Below are positions 1-7,646 of a stretch of DNA of 39,345 nt, piece by piece. The DNA is taken from the NCBI RefSeq assembly GCF_014656545.1, contig NZ_BNDS01000039.1:1-39345 (forward strand). The letters are read 5' to 3'. Origin of the DNA: Neobacillus kokaensis. Lineage in GTDB: Bacteria; Bacillota; Bacilli; Bacillales; Cytobacillaceae. The notes under the pieces were generated by a model. The model was given only the letters and a program-made list of their open reading frames with translations, did no database searches and was not told the DNA's origin. Position numbers and translations under genes: made by a program. Numbering within the stretch: position 1 is the first letter of the stretch; every line of letters starts with the position of its first letter.

Positions 1-80
1 GAAGAGTCCTATGGGACAAAACGTAGTAAAGTGAAAATGAAAGTGTCCATAGAGAAGCCTAGGGAACAAAACACTGGAAA
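1..80. repeat. Edge of a third GGACA-N25-TGTC palindromic repeat locus
   Basis: A CTATGGGACA arm (about 9-18) is followed after exactly 25 nt by TGTCCATAG, which pairs with it except for one bulged G. A second, decayed start (CTAGGGAACA) follows about 50 bp after the first. This is the same skeleton as the arrays at 13.4 and 18.2 kb, but the 25-nt inner segment is different. The window begins inside it, so its copy number is unknown. It ends about 10 bp from the stop codon of the NERD-domain gene. Confidence 0.6.
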
Positions 81-88
81 TAAAGAAC

Positions 89-994
89 TTACACGTAATA
101 AATCCACCGACGCTCCCCAACCACTTTAAAATACTTCCCAAGAATCCTACTAATCCTCTTTCTGCAACCCACACCTCCACACCAATCATAAACAAGATTA
201 GTCGTAACCTTTAACTTTGGAAATAGCATTTTTAGTTCCCAAACACTGCGTAACACTGCTGATTCAACGGTTTCCACATGTCTGCAACCCCCGCATACAC
301 AATGCTGTCCATGAACGGAGATTTCAAATGAATTGCAAATAGCACATGTAAAACCTTTTCGCATTCCCGCATATGTATATGGCGGCAGCTGCGCATACGG
401 ATCTTCCTCTACATGCAGGGAAATTAATTTGTCGCAGAGATTTTCATGTTTCCGGTCTAATTTTGAAGAATTCATATTTAAATTGCTTATATAACGTTTA
501 ACTTGTGTCGGTAAAACAACCGGCGAGTCGAGAGGGGCTTGGTATAAGGTGAATTCAGGATTAACATGGACAACATAGGGTTCAACTTTTATATTATACC
601 CTAGGTGATGGAGCAGCTGCCGTAGCTGGGATGAGCTTCGTTCCAATTGAACAAGTGGGTCTTTGCGTTCAGCACCATTCCGTGAATAGAACTTACCATT
701 TTTATAAAAATAGTCGCCTTCAAAGTTTTTTACTTCGTTCATGTACAATGTTTCCTGCTTACCAATCATTGAATCAATTTGAAACGTGGTGTTGTTAAAT
801 TCAAATCGCAGACCATTTAATATGTAGCAATCGCACGAAAGCTTCTCTGTCAAAGCGTTAAACATCAACTCGCCCTCATAACCTTTTTTTAGTTTTGAAT
901 AATAATATACGTAGTCGTGAGGCATGTCCATACGGGTGTTTAGGATTTCCAGAAGAATTAACTTTGAAGGTTTAATAAGAGGTCTTTTAATCAT
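89..994 (-). CDS. NERD-domain protein with C-terminal zinc ribbon
   Basis: About 301 residues. The N-terminal half matches the nuclease-related (NERD) domain: a GYEGE motif, a QIDS segment, then EVKNFEGDY and a DPLVQLERS helix, the usual acidic and lysine core of a PD-(D/E)XK-like fold. The C-terminal part has a CAIC...CVCGGC cysteine cluster, probably a zinc ribbon. NERD proteins are thought to act on DNA, but a role in Bacillus is not established, so nuclease activity is inference. I chose the ATG at 994 because an AAAGGGTG ribosome site precedes it. A TTG at 1021 would add nine residues but has no good ribosome site. The gene stands alone, divergent from the VOC gene, and its 3' end abuts a palindromic repeat. 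Confidence 0.8.
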   Translation of the reverse strand: MIKRPLIKPSKLILLEILNTRMDMPHDYVYYYSKLKKGYEGELMFNALTEKLSCDCYILNGLRFEFNNTTFQIDSMIGKQETLYMNEVKNFEGDYFYKNGKFYSRNGAERKDPLVQLERSSSQLRQLLHHLGYNIKVEPYVVHVNPEFTLYQAPLDSPVVLPTQVKRYISNLNMNSSKLDRKHENLCDKLISLHVEEDPYAQLPPYTYAGMRKGFTCAICNSFEISVHGQHCVCGGCRHVETVESAVLRSVWELKMLFPKLKVTTNLVYDWCGGVGCRKRISRILGKYFKVVGERRWIYYV

Positions 995-1156
995 ACGTTT
1001 CACCCTTTCTGAATTTGGCAAATCTTCAAGTCTATTTTATATAAAATAAACCAACGAAAATAATGGACATTTTGTTAAATGTTATATGATTGGATTAAAG
1101 AAATGGAAATACATTAAACTGGTAATAGAAATAATTAATCTGGAGGGGGAAATCAT

Positions 1157-1579
1157 ATGAAACCGCGGATTACAGTACTGACTTTGGGTGTAGATAATTT
1201 GGAAAAGTCGCTGCAGTTTTATCGCGATGGTATTGGACTGCCTACTGAAGGTATAGTGGGAGAGGAATTTGAACATGGAGCTGTTGCTTTTTTTGATTTG
1301 CAAGCTGGGTTAAAACTTGCAATTTGGAAACGTAAAGACATCGCTCATGATGCACAGGTTAAGCAGACCCTATCAAGTCCCACCGAATTTACGATTGGTC
1401 ATAATGTAGAAAGCAAAGAAGAGGTGGATAAGGTAATGGAACAGGCAAAGCAGGCGGGTGCCGTGATTACAGCACCAGCCCATGAAACTTTTTGGGGTGG
1501 ATATTCCGGCTATTTCCAAGACCCCGATGGGCATTTGTGGGAAGTAGTTTGGAATCCGCACTGGGATTTTAATGCCTAG
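1157..1579 (+). CDS. VOC-family (glyoxalase/bleomycin-resistance fold) protein
   Basis: 140 residues, the normal size of a single-subunit vicinal oxygen chelate protein. It has two beta-alpha-beta-beta-beta halves. The first opens with ITVLTLGVDNLEKSLQFYRD and the second ends with the family hallmark FQDPDGHLWEVVWNP, whose glutamate is a usual metal ligand. Members are metal-dependent enzymes (lyases, dioxygenases, thiol transferases) or ligand-binding proteins. The substrate cannot be read from the sequence. A GGAGGGGG ribosome site precedes the ATG. A WYL-domain regulator follows 108 bp downstream on the same strand, so it may control this gene, but that is only positional. Confidence 0.85.
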   Translation: MKPRITVLTLGVDNLEKSLQFYRDGIGLPTEGIVGEEFEHGAVAFFDLQAGLKLAIWKRKDIAHDAQVKQTLSSPTEFTIGHNVESKEEVDKVMEQAKQAGAVITAPAHETFWGGYSGYFQDPDGHLWEVVWNPHWDFNA

Positions 1580-1687
1580 AATGATTTAAGTAGTGAAAGC
1601 TGGTTAAGAGATAATGCCTTCGATTTAATAATGAATAAAAATGATAAGGGTCGTACCTACTTTGTTGCGAAGGGACTAATATAATCT

Positions 1688-2653
1688 ATGTCTAAAGCTA
1701 TTAATATGCTTTCTATACTTTGGTTGCTTAAAACAGGAAAACGAATGACTGCGAAGCAGCTGGCGGAAGAATTGGAAATCAATGTCCGCACGGTATACCG
1801 TTATATTGATGCTTTGTGTGCCAGTGGAATCCCAATCATTTCCGATACTGGTCATAATGGAGGATACAGTTTACTCCATGAGTTTATAAAGGCGCCGTTA
1901 TTTTTTGATGTAGATGAGCAAAAAGCGTTAATTCATGCTGCAAGTTTTGCATCAGAAGCAGGATATCCCTTTAGTGAGGTATTGAATCGGGCTGTCACAA
2001 AGCTGAAAAAGTATACAAACCCCGAACAATTAGAATATATTAATCGACATGTAATGGGATTTGATGTCATTCAGCCTCCGATTAATTCTGATTTAGAATC
2101 GCTTTTACAAGAAATAGAAGAATCTGTGGCAGAAGGTTTTACGCTCTTGATGAAGTACCAAAAAGGAAATGAAAGCTCCCCCCAATTACGGAGTATTGAC
2201 CCTTATGGGCTTGTATATTGGAAAGGGAATTGGTATGTCATCGCTTATTGCCATCTACGCGGTGAATTACGCAGCTTTCGTGTAAACCGTATTGTTAGCA
2301 TTTCTAGAACAGGTACTGAATTTCAACGTCCAGCAGACTTTTCAGCACGTGCATTTTTTCTAAACGGTCTTTTGCCTGATCTGGAACAGTCTGATCAATT
2401 GATTTCCATTCATATAGAAGGACATGCGCACGCTCTTGATGATTTGTGTCAACATTGGTTATTTGGGCATGCACTTACCTGCCGTTCGAAAAACCATGCT
2501 CATTTTAAAATAGATGAGCAATCGATTAATACTTATGTACCTTATTACCTTCTTCCATATGGAAAAGCAATCAATATCCTAGAGCCTTTATTTTTAAAAG
2601 AAAGAATGGTAACTGTCACTTCTGAATTAGTTAAACATTATCAAAAACCTTAA
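1688..2653 (+). CDS. YafY-type transcriptional regulator (HTH_11 + WYL domain)
   Basis: 321 residues. The N-terminal winged helix-turn-helix (about residues 5-60) contains RMTAKQLAEELEINVRTVYR, typical of the HTH_11/DeoR-like class. The middle and C-terminal region (about 140-320) is a WYL domain with IDPYGLVYWKGNWYVIAYC and a RSFRVNRI segment. WYL domains bind ligands or nucleic acid and usually control a few adjacent genes. Likely targets are the VOC gene upstream or the SRPBCC gene downstream; both are inference. The ribosome site is modest (GAAGGGA, about 13 nt before the ATG). A palindromic terminator follows the stop directly. Confidence 0.85.
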   Translation: MSKAINMLSILWLLKTGKRMTAKQLAEELEINVRTVYRYIDALCASGIPIISDTGHNGGYSLLHEFIKAPLFFDVDEQKALIHAASFASEAGYPFSEVLNRAVTKLKKYTNPEQLEYINRHVMGFDVIQPPINSDLESLLQEIEESVAEGFTLLMKYQKGNESSPQLRSIDPYGLVYWKGNWYVIAYCHLRGELRSFRVNRIVSISRTGTEFQRPADFSARAFFLNGLLPDLEQSDQLISIHIEGHAHALDDLCQHWLFGHALTCRSKNHAHFKIDEQSINTYVPYYLLPYGKAINILEPLFLKERMVTVTSELVKHYQKP

Positions 2654-2690
2654 ACTTCACTGACCGTATATGTCAGTGAAGTTTGTTTAT
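2652..2690 (+). terminator. Intrinsic terminator after the WYL regulator
   Basis: A 13-bp perfect stem (AAACTTCACTGAC / GTCAGTGAAGTTT) with a short CGTATAT loop begins at the stop codon. The following T-tract is short (GTTTAT). Confidence 0.7.
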
Positions 2691-2729
2691 GATGATAAGG
2701 AAAAATTAATATCCAGGAGGAATTAGAGG

Positions 2730-3182
2730 ATGAGAGACCTTACTTATGTATTTTATATTGGCGGGACTCCTGAAGAAGTATGGGAGGCATTAATCTCACC
2801 AGAAGGAACAAAGAAAATATATTATGGCAGTGTAATTCGTTCTACCTTTCAAGCGGGTGAACCATTGGAATATGTTGGGCCAGGGGTGGATGGGGATGAG
2901 ACTGTTCATGTTTATGGGGAGGTATTAGAGTATGTACCAAATCAAGTACTCCGTTTTACCCATCTTGTTGGAAAGTCGTATATGAAAGATAACGAACAGG
3001 AGTATGAATCTAGAATTTCTTACCTATTAGAGCCAGCTGGCGGGTGTACGAAGTTAACTCTTATTCACGACCAATGGCAGGAAGGGGATCCTTATTACGA
3101 AAACAGTGATGCTGCTTGGTGGATGATCCTAAGTAATACAAAAACAATTGTGGAAACAGGGAAAACATTAGATTTAGATTAA
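2730..3182 (+). CDS. SRPBCC/AHSA1-family (START-like) protein
   Basis: 150 residues, the full length of an Aha1 C-terminal-like SRPBCC domain. The start TYVFYIGGTPEEVWEALISPEGTK is the typical first strand and helix. A GEVLEYVPNQVLRFTH segment and a final amphipathic helix (WWMILSNTKTIVETGK) complete the hydrophobic-cavity fold. These proteins bind small hydrophobic ligands or act as stress-related chaperone partners, and no substrate is indicated. An AGGAGG ribosome site lies before the ATG. In Bacillus such genes often sit beside a small regulator, here the WYL protein, but the terminator between the two argues for separate transcripts. Confidence 0.8.
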   Translation: MRDLTYVFYIGGTPEEVWEALISPEGTKKIYYGSVIRSTFQAGEPLEYVGPGVDGDETVHVYGEVLEYVPNQVLRFTHLVGKSYMKDNEQEYESRISYLLEPAGGCTKLTLIHDQWQEGDPYYENSDAAWWMILSNTKTIVETGKTLDLD

Positions 3183-3294
3183 TTTGTCTAGGCATCTTTT
3201 AATAACCTGAAAATAGTAAAAGGATTTTTCAACAATCGTATAGAAAGAGAAGAAGGTATGCACTTATCCTGAGGTTACGAGGAGGATGGAAATA

Positions 3295-3807
3295 ATGAAC
3301 GACAGTATCCGTTTGTATGATTACCATGTTTGGGCAAATAAGCGGGTTTTCAACCATTTAAAGGAATTGCCCAAAGAAATATATCAGGAGCAAGTAAAGA
3401 GTGTGTTTTCAAGTTTGGAACAGGTTATAATCCACCTTTTTAAAACAGATGTAGTTTGGTTATGTGCTATGTCAGATAAAAGCTATGAGGAAATTCAGCA
3501 GCTGGTTGGAGAATATTCTAGTAGGATGGAAAATAAGAGTCTTGAAGAAATGGAAACAGAGTACATGGAATTCTCGAGCCAATATTTCGATTTTCTGAGC
3601 AGCCAAGAGGATTTAAATGCCAATAAGACGCTGAAACATCCGATGTATGGCCAACTGGAAACAAGCCTTTCAGAATTAGTAAAGCATGTGGTGAATCACG
3701 GCACCTACCATCGGGGAAATATTACGGCGATGCTGCGGCAGCTAGGCTATCCAGGACCATCGACAGATTATATCTTTTATTTATATGAAAAACAGGATAG
3801 CCAATAA
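3295..3807 (+). CDS. DinB-family protein
   Basis: About 170 residues with the DinB/YfiT four-helix-bundle pattern. It has an N-terminal LYDYHVWANKRVFNHLKELP helix, a histidine in the second helix (VIIHLFKTDVVW) and the C-terminal HVVNHGTYHRGNITAMLRQLG motif. The three histidines are the usual metal site. The family contains metal-dependent thiol-S-transferases (bacillithiol or mycothiol linked), and many members are DNA-damage inducible. A specific reaction is not shown. I prefer the ATG at 3295 because the GAGGAGG ribosome site ends at 3285. An in-frame ATG at 3286 directly abuts that site with no spacing. A clear terminator follows. Confidence 0.85.
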   Translation: MNDSIRLYDYHVWANKRVFNHLKELPKEIYQEQVKSVFSSLEQVIIHLFKTDVVWLCAMSDKSYEEIQQLVGEYSSRMENKSLEEMETEYMEFSSQYFDFLSSQEDLNANKTLKHPMYGQLETSLSELVKHVVNHGTYHRGNITAMLRQLGYPGPSTDYIFYLYEKQDSQ

Positions 3808-3821
3808 TTTTTGATTAGCGA

Positions 3822-3853
3822 ACGGACTTTAGAAATAAGAAGTCCGTTTTTTT
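3822..3853 (+). terminator. Intrinsic terminator after the DinB-family gene
   Basis: Stem ACGGACTT / AAGTCCGT with an AGAAATAAG-type loop followed by seven T residues. Confidence 0.85.
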
Positions 3854-3961
3854 GTATATAGATTTGAAATTTTATACTGTTCAGATAATTATTGACAACG
3901 CAGCAAATAGGATGTTATTATTTTCCTCTGTGACTTAAAAAGGCAGAGGAGGGATTCGAGA

Positions 3962-4942
3962 ATGATCCACCTAGAGGGAATAAGTAAATCCTATAAAATT
4001 GCCAAACGCCAGACAGGCTTAAGGCAGGCCGCGAAGGCACTTTTCTATCGGGAATATACAACCATTGCCGCCCTAAAGGACATTTCATTTTCTATTAATC
4101 AAGGAGAAATTGTCGGCTATATCGGGCCGAATGGGGCGGGAAAGTCAACTACCATTAAAATCATGAGCGGCATCTTGGTGCCTGATACCGGGAAGTGCAC
4201 AATCATGGGCTGTACACCATGGAAAGAACGCACCAGTTATGTAAAAAATATTGGTGTTGTCTTTGGCCAGCGGTCGCAGCTTTGGTGGGATGTGCCGGTG
4301 ATGGACTCCTTTGAACTGCTAAAAGACATCTACAAAGTTCCACAGCAAGAATATCAAACTACAATAAAACTCCTCATTGAAACACTAGAACTTCAAGAAA
4401 TCGTGAATTCACCTGTAAGACAATTAAGTTTAGGGCAGCGGATGCGCTGTGAAATTGCGGCTTCGCTCATCCATAGTCCGCAGATTTTATTTTTAGATGA
4501 ACCGACCATAGGATTGGACGCTGTTTCAAAAATTGCCGTCCGCAAATTTATTAAAACGATTAATAAGGAAAAAGGGGTCACGGTCATTCTGACGACCCAT
4601 GATATGAACGATATTGAGGCTCTTGCCGAGCGGGTGATTTTAATTGGGAAAGGCAACGTTTTATACGATGGGCATTTAGAAGAATTACGGAAAAGGTTTG
4701 GTACCCGTAAAACAATCACTGCAGATTACAGCCAAAATACAAGTCCAATTAAAATGCCTGCCGGTGCCGAGATCCTTTCGTACACGCAGGAACGCCTTTC
4801 CATAAGTATTGATACAAACCACACGAAAACATCCGACGCAATTACTCAATTATCACAACAAGTCGAGCTAACTGATGTCACAATTGAAACCCAGCCGATT
4901 GAAGATATAATTGTTAAGTTATACAAGGAGTACCAAATATGA
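3962..4942 (+). CDS. ABC-2 exporter, ATP-binding subunit
   Basis: 326 residues. Walker A GPNGAGKST is at about 55-63, signature LSLGQRMRCE at 155-164, Walker B ILFLDEPTIGLD at 175-186, and the switch histidine lies in LTTHD. A 90-residue C-terminal extension follows the nucleotide-binding domain, as in the NatA/COG4586 type. It energises the two membrane subunits encoded next. The stop codon overlaps the next start by 4 bp (ATGA), so the three genes form one operon. The exported substrate is unknown; families of this make-up have been linked to drug or lipid export, but nothing here decides it. AGGAGGG-like ribosome sequence precedes the ATG. Confidence 0.9.
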   Translation: MIHLEGISKSYKIAKRQTGLRQAAKALFYREYTTIAALKDISFSINQGEIVGYIGPNGAGKSTTIKIMSGILVPDTGKCTIMGCTPWKERTSYVKNIGVVFGQRSQLWWDVPVMDSFELLKDIYKVPQQEYQTTIKLLIETLELQEIVNSPVRQLSLGQRMRCEIAASLIHSPQILFLDEPTIGLDAVSKIAVRKFIKTINKEKGVTVILTTHDMNDIEALAERVILIGKGNVLYDGHLEELRKRFGTRKTITADYSQNTSPIKMPAGAEILSYTQERLSISIDTNHTKTSDAITQLSQQVELTDVTIETQPIEDIIVKLYKEYQI

Positions 4943-5742
4943 AGGTGTATCTATCCGTTCTGAAACTGCGGCTCAGCATGGGGATGCAGTATAGGACAGC
5001 GGCGCTTGCTGGGGTGGCAACGCAATTTTTCTGGGGATTTATCATGATTATGGTGTTTGAAGCTTTTTATGAACATGCCAGCAGTACACCGCCGATTTCT
5101 TTAAAGGAATTAATCCAGTACATATGGCTGCAGCAAGCATTTCTAGTTTTTGTGATGATGTGGTTTCGGGATAATGAACTATTTGATCTTATTACAAGCG
5201 GGAATATCTCCTATGAGCTTTGCAGGCCAAACGGGCTGTACGGCTTTTGGTATGCTAAGCTCCTTGCTCAGCGGTTATCAAGTGCAATCCTACGTTGTTT
5301 CCCAATTTTAATTATTGCCTATTTTTTGCCTGATCCTTACAATCTCGAACTTCCGCACAGCAACACCGCATTTCTATTGTTTGTAAGTGCCTTATTATTA
5401 GGCTTACTGCTATTAGTCTCGATCTCTATGTTCTTATATATTTCGGTTTTTGTTACATTGTCACCAATGGGTTCACTTCTTGTTTTTGGCGTATTAAGTG
5501 AATTTTTTGCTGGACTCATTATCCCGGTGCCGCTGATGCCTGATTGGCTGCAGCAAATCGCTAATGTCCTGCCGTTTCGCTGGACGGCGGATTTCCCATT
5601 TCGCGTTTATTCAGGGCATATTCCAGAACACGAAGCGGCCATCGGCATACTTGTTCAGTTGTCCTATTTGATTGTCCTTATATGGCTGGGGAGAAAGGCG
5701 CTTAATGGTGTATTAAAAAAAGTAGTAGTCCAAGGAGGGTAG
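4939..5742 (+). CDS. ABC-2 exporter, membrane subunit 1
   Basis: 267 residues with about six hydrophobic segments, the size and pattern of the ABC-2 membrane family seen with COG4586-type ATPases (COG4587-like). An early ELCRPNGLYGFWYAKLLAQ loop matches the LxRPL-type motif of these permeases. A cytoplasmic amphipathic start (VYLSVLKLRLSMGMQYRTAA) precedes the first membrane helix. It presumably pairs with the next gene product as a heterodimeric channel. The ATG overlaps the ATPase stop codon, indicating translational coupling. Confidence 0.85.
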   Translation: MKVYLSVLKLRLSMGMQYRTAALAGVATQFFWGFIMIMVFEAFYEHASSTPPISLKELIQYIWLQQAFLVFVMMWFRDNELFDLITSGNISYELCRPNGLYGFWYAKLLAQRLSSAILRCFPILIIAYFLPDPYNLELPHSNTAFLLFVSALLLGLLLLVSISMFLYISVFVTLSPMGSLLVFGVLSEFFAGLIIPVPLMPDWLQQIANVLPFRWTADFPFRVYSGHIPEHEAAIGILVQLSYLIVLIWLGRKALNGVLKKVVVQGG

Positions 5743-5748
5743 CTGGAA

Positions 5749-6531
5749 TTGAGCGTATATTTTAAATATCTGTTAATTCATTTTAAGTCTCAAATGCAAT
5801 ACCGCACCTCGTTTTGGCTGTTGTCGTTGGGGCAGTTTTTTATCCCTTTTTCTGTTTTCGCCGGTCTTTACTTTTTGTTCGAACGGTTTGGCCAGATTAA
5901 GGGCTGGGGATTCTTTGAAGTGGCGCTTTGCTTTGCGGTGATCCATATGGCGTTTAGCATAAGCGAATGCTTTGCCCGCGGGTTTGATTCCTTTTCGGAC
6001 CTAATCATAAAAGGGGATTTTGACCGCGTGTTGGTGCGGCCGCGCAGTACCTTTGTTCAGGTTCTTGGATCAAAGTTTGAGTTTACGAGAGCTGGCAGAC
6101 TGCTTCAAAGTGTGATGGTTTTAATCTGGGCATTAAGCAGCCTTCCCATCGAGTGGACCATAACCAAAATAGCTACACTTGTACTAATGATGACGAGCGG
6201 GGTGTTTATTTTTACCGGAATTTATATGCTCGCAGCAACAATGTGCTTTTGGACGGTTCAAGGGCTTGAAGTAGCGAATATTTTTACCGATGGCGGCCGG
6301 GAGATGGCACAATATCCCTTAAATATTTATCATAAATGGGTTGCCAGATTCTTTACCTATGTCATTCCATTCGGGACAGTCAATTACCTGCCGTTGCAAT
6401 ATATTCTTGGAAAAACTCAAGGTAGTGACTTAATGTATATGGTGACGCCTGCTCTCGGCAGCCTGTTCATCCTTCCTTGCTTTTTCGTCTGGCAATTTGG
6501 TGTCAGGCACTATCGGTCGACGGGTTCGTAA
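5749..6531 (+). CDS. ABC-2 exporter, membrane subunit 2
   Basis: 260 residues, six predicted membrane segments, similar in build to the preceding subunit (COG3694-like). It has the same N-terminal pattern (QMQYRTSFWLLSLGQFF) and a DFDRVLVRPRSTFVQVLG loop in place of the first subunit's CRPNG loop. The start is TTG at 5749, chosen because a strong AGGAGGG (5733-5739) lies nine bases upstream, and only six bases separate it from the previous stop. It is the last gene of the exporter operon. The following 346 bp hold no gene but an array of CAAACGTTTG sites. Confidence 0.85.
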   Translation: MSVYFKYLLIHFKSQMQYRTSFWLLSLGQFFIPFSVFAGLYFLFERFGQIKGWGFFEVALCFAVIHMAFSISECFARGFDSFSDLIIKGDFDRVLVRPRSTFVQVLGSKFEFTRAGRLLQSVMVLIWALSSLPIEWTITKIATLVLMMTSGVFIFTGIYMLAATMCFWTVQGLEVANIFTDGGREMAQYPLNIYHKWVARFFTYVIPFGTVNYLPLQYILGKTQGSDLMYMVTPALGSLFILPCFFVWQFGVRHYRSTGS

Positions 6532-6547
6532 AACAGGAAGAATTAAT

Positions 6548-6737
6548 CAAACGTTTGTATAGTATACTACATTGAAAATAGTGATCTAAACAAACGTTTG
6601 TATAGTATATTTTATTTAATGCTGGCTCTTAAAAACTTATTGTTTTTAGAGGGTAGCTAAATGAGGCGAAGGAAACAAACGTTTGAATAGTATATCACAT
6701 TGAAATAGACTATTTCATTCAACGTTTGTATAGTATA
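6548..6737. repeat. Four CAAACGTTTG-TATAGTATA sites with regular spacing
   Basis: Copies start at 6548, 6591, 6676 and 6720. Copy 3 has AATAGTATA and copy 4 lacks one A of the core. Each is a 10-bp perfect palindrome followed directly by TATAGTATA. Three copies continue with a (C)ATTGAAA or AATGAAA box. Spacings of 43, 85 and about 44 bp suggest a 43-bp lattice, about four helical turns, with one position lost. The palindrome looks like a regulator operator (TetR-like in symmetry), but no binding protein can be named. Confidence 0.7.
6626..6651 (+). terminator. Possible hairpin in the ABC exporter 3' region
   Basis: CTCTTAAAAAC pairs with GTTTTTAGAG (one bulged T, TTATT loop). It sits at the empty position of the CAAACGTTTG lattice. 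There is no T-tract after it, so a termination role is uncertain. Confidence 0.3.
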
Positions 6738-6789
6738 GCAGAATGAAAATCAGTCCAATCCAAAACTAGTAAAAATAATTTCCAGCCTC

Positions 6790-6818
6790 TTTTTTGCAGT
6801 CTACGATGATGGTATAAT
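6790..6818 (+). promoter_or_regulatory. Probable sigma-A promoter of the PAP2 gene
   Basis: Extended -10 TGGTATAAT at 6810-6818 with a poor T-rich -35 about 17 bp upstream. It lies 60 bp before the ATG and downstream of the CAAACGTTTG array. Confidence 0.55.
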
Positions 6819-6877
6819 TTCAAGTATTGTGTTTTACTAGAAAAGGCAGTTAAAAATCAAATGAGGAGAACTAGTCT

Positions 6878-7489
6878 ATGTCCATTTCGCAATTAAATAT
6901 AGATGTTTTTCGTTCTATTAATGATGTTGGAAAAACATATCATTCGTTAGAACCTATAGCTGTCTTCATGGCTGAATATATGTTGTATGTGTTAATTTTG
7001 GGAATGCTTGTTTATTGGTTTACACGCACCGACAGAAACCGAATGATGATGATTCAGGGTGTCTTCGCCGTCGTGCTTGCTGAAATTTTTGGAAAAATTG
7101 CAGGAAAACTCTACTCGCATTACCAGCCGTTTGCCGAGCTGCCGAATGTGAATAAGCTAGTGGAACATGAAATAGATAATGCCTTTCCGAGCGACCACTC
7201 CATTATATTTTTTACGATCTGTATCACCATTTGGCTTGTACGGAAAAGAGAAGGCTGGATTTGGCTGGCTGCAGCGTTCGCAGTAGGAATTTCCCGTATC
7301 ATGGTTGGGGTTCACTATCCTGGTGATGTCTTCACAGGTGCTCTGTTAGGATTAATCTCAGCCCTAATTATGCACTGGCTCGTACCAAGGCTTGCATTCA
7401 TAAAAAAACTGCTCGTACAATATGAAAAAATTGAACAAAAGGTTCTTCCGTTAAAACCAAAATCCGAAGGCAAATATAAAAACTTTTAA
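6878..7489 (+). CDS. PAP2-family undecaprenyl-diphosphatase (BcrC-like)
   Basis: 203 residues, five or six membrane segments. PAP2 motifs: a first motif GKLYSHYQPF (the usual arginine-proline is QP here), second motif FPSDHS with the catalytic histidine, and third motif SRIMVGVHYPGD. BcrC-type enzymes dephosphorylate undecaprenyl diphosphate outside the membrane, recycling the peptidoglycan lipid carrier and giving bacitracin resistance. The QP in motif 1 departs from the classical KxxxxxxRP, so activity should be judged with care. AGGAG lies about nine bases before the ATG. No obvious ECF sigma promoter is seen, but an extended -10 is. A 44-bp palindrome terminator follows. Confidence 0.85.
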   Translation: MSISQLNIDVFRSINDVGKTYHSLEPIAVFMAEYMLYVLILGMLVYWFTRTDRNRMMMIQGVFAVVLAEIFGKIAGKLYSHYQPFAELPNVNKLVEHEIDNAFPSDHSIIFFTICITIWLVRKREGWIWLAAAFAVGISRIMVGVHYPGDVFTGALLGLISALIMHWLVPRLAFIKKLLVQYEKIEQKVLPLKPKSEGKYKNF

Positions 7490-7500
7490 TTATTAGTGAT

Positions 7501-7552
7501 AGGTGTCAGGTGCCATGTGAATTTTTACATGGTTCCTGACACCTATTTTTTT
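7501..7552 (+). terminator. 44-bp palindromic repeat (copy 1) acting as terminator
   Basis: AGGTGTCAGG...CCTGACACCT with inner CATGT/ACATG arms and a small AT loop spans 7501-7544 and is followed by ATTTTTTT. It is nearly identical to the element at 8686-8729, so it is a dispersed repeat, not a locus-specific terminator. Confidence 0.8.
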
Positions 7553-7646
7553 GAAACATTTTTCCAATTAGCCCTTCCGTTTATGACATCAAAGTGATAT
7601 CATAATGATATAAAGTGGAAAATATTACAAAGGGGAGCGTTGGGAT

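Noticed and set aside
7552..7580. Sigma-W promoter (TGAAAC...CGT) for the SPFH gene
   Set aside because: TGAAAC is present, but the nearest CGTT is 20 nt away instead of 16, so the spacing does not fit.
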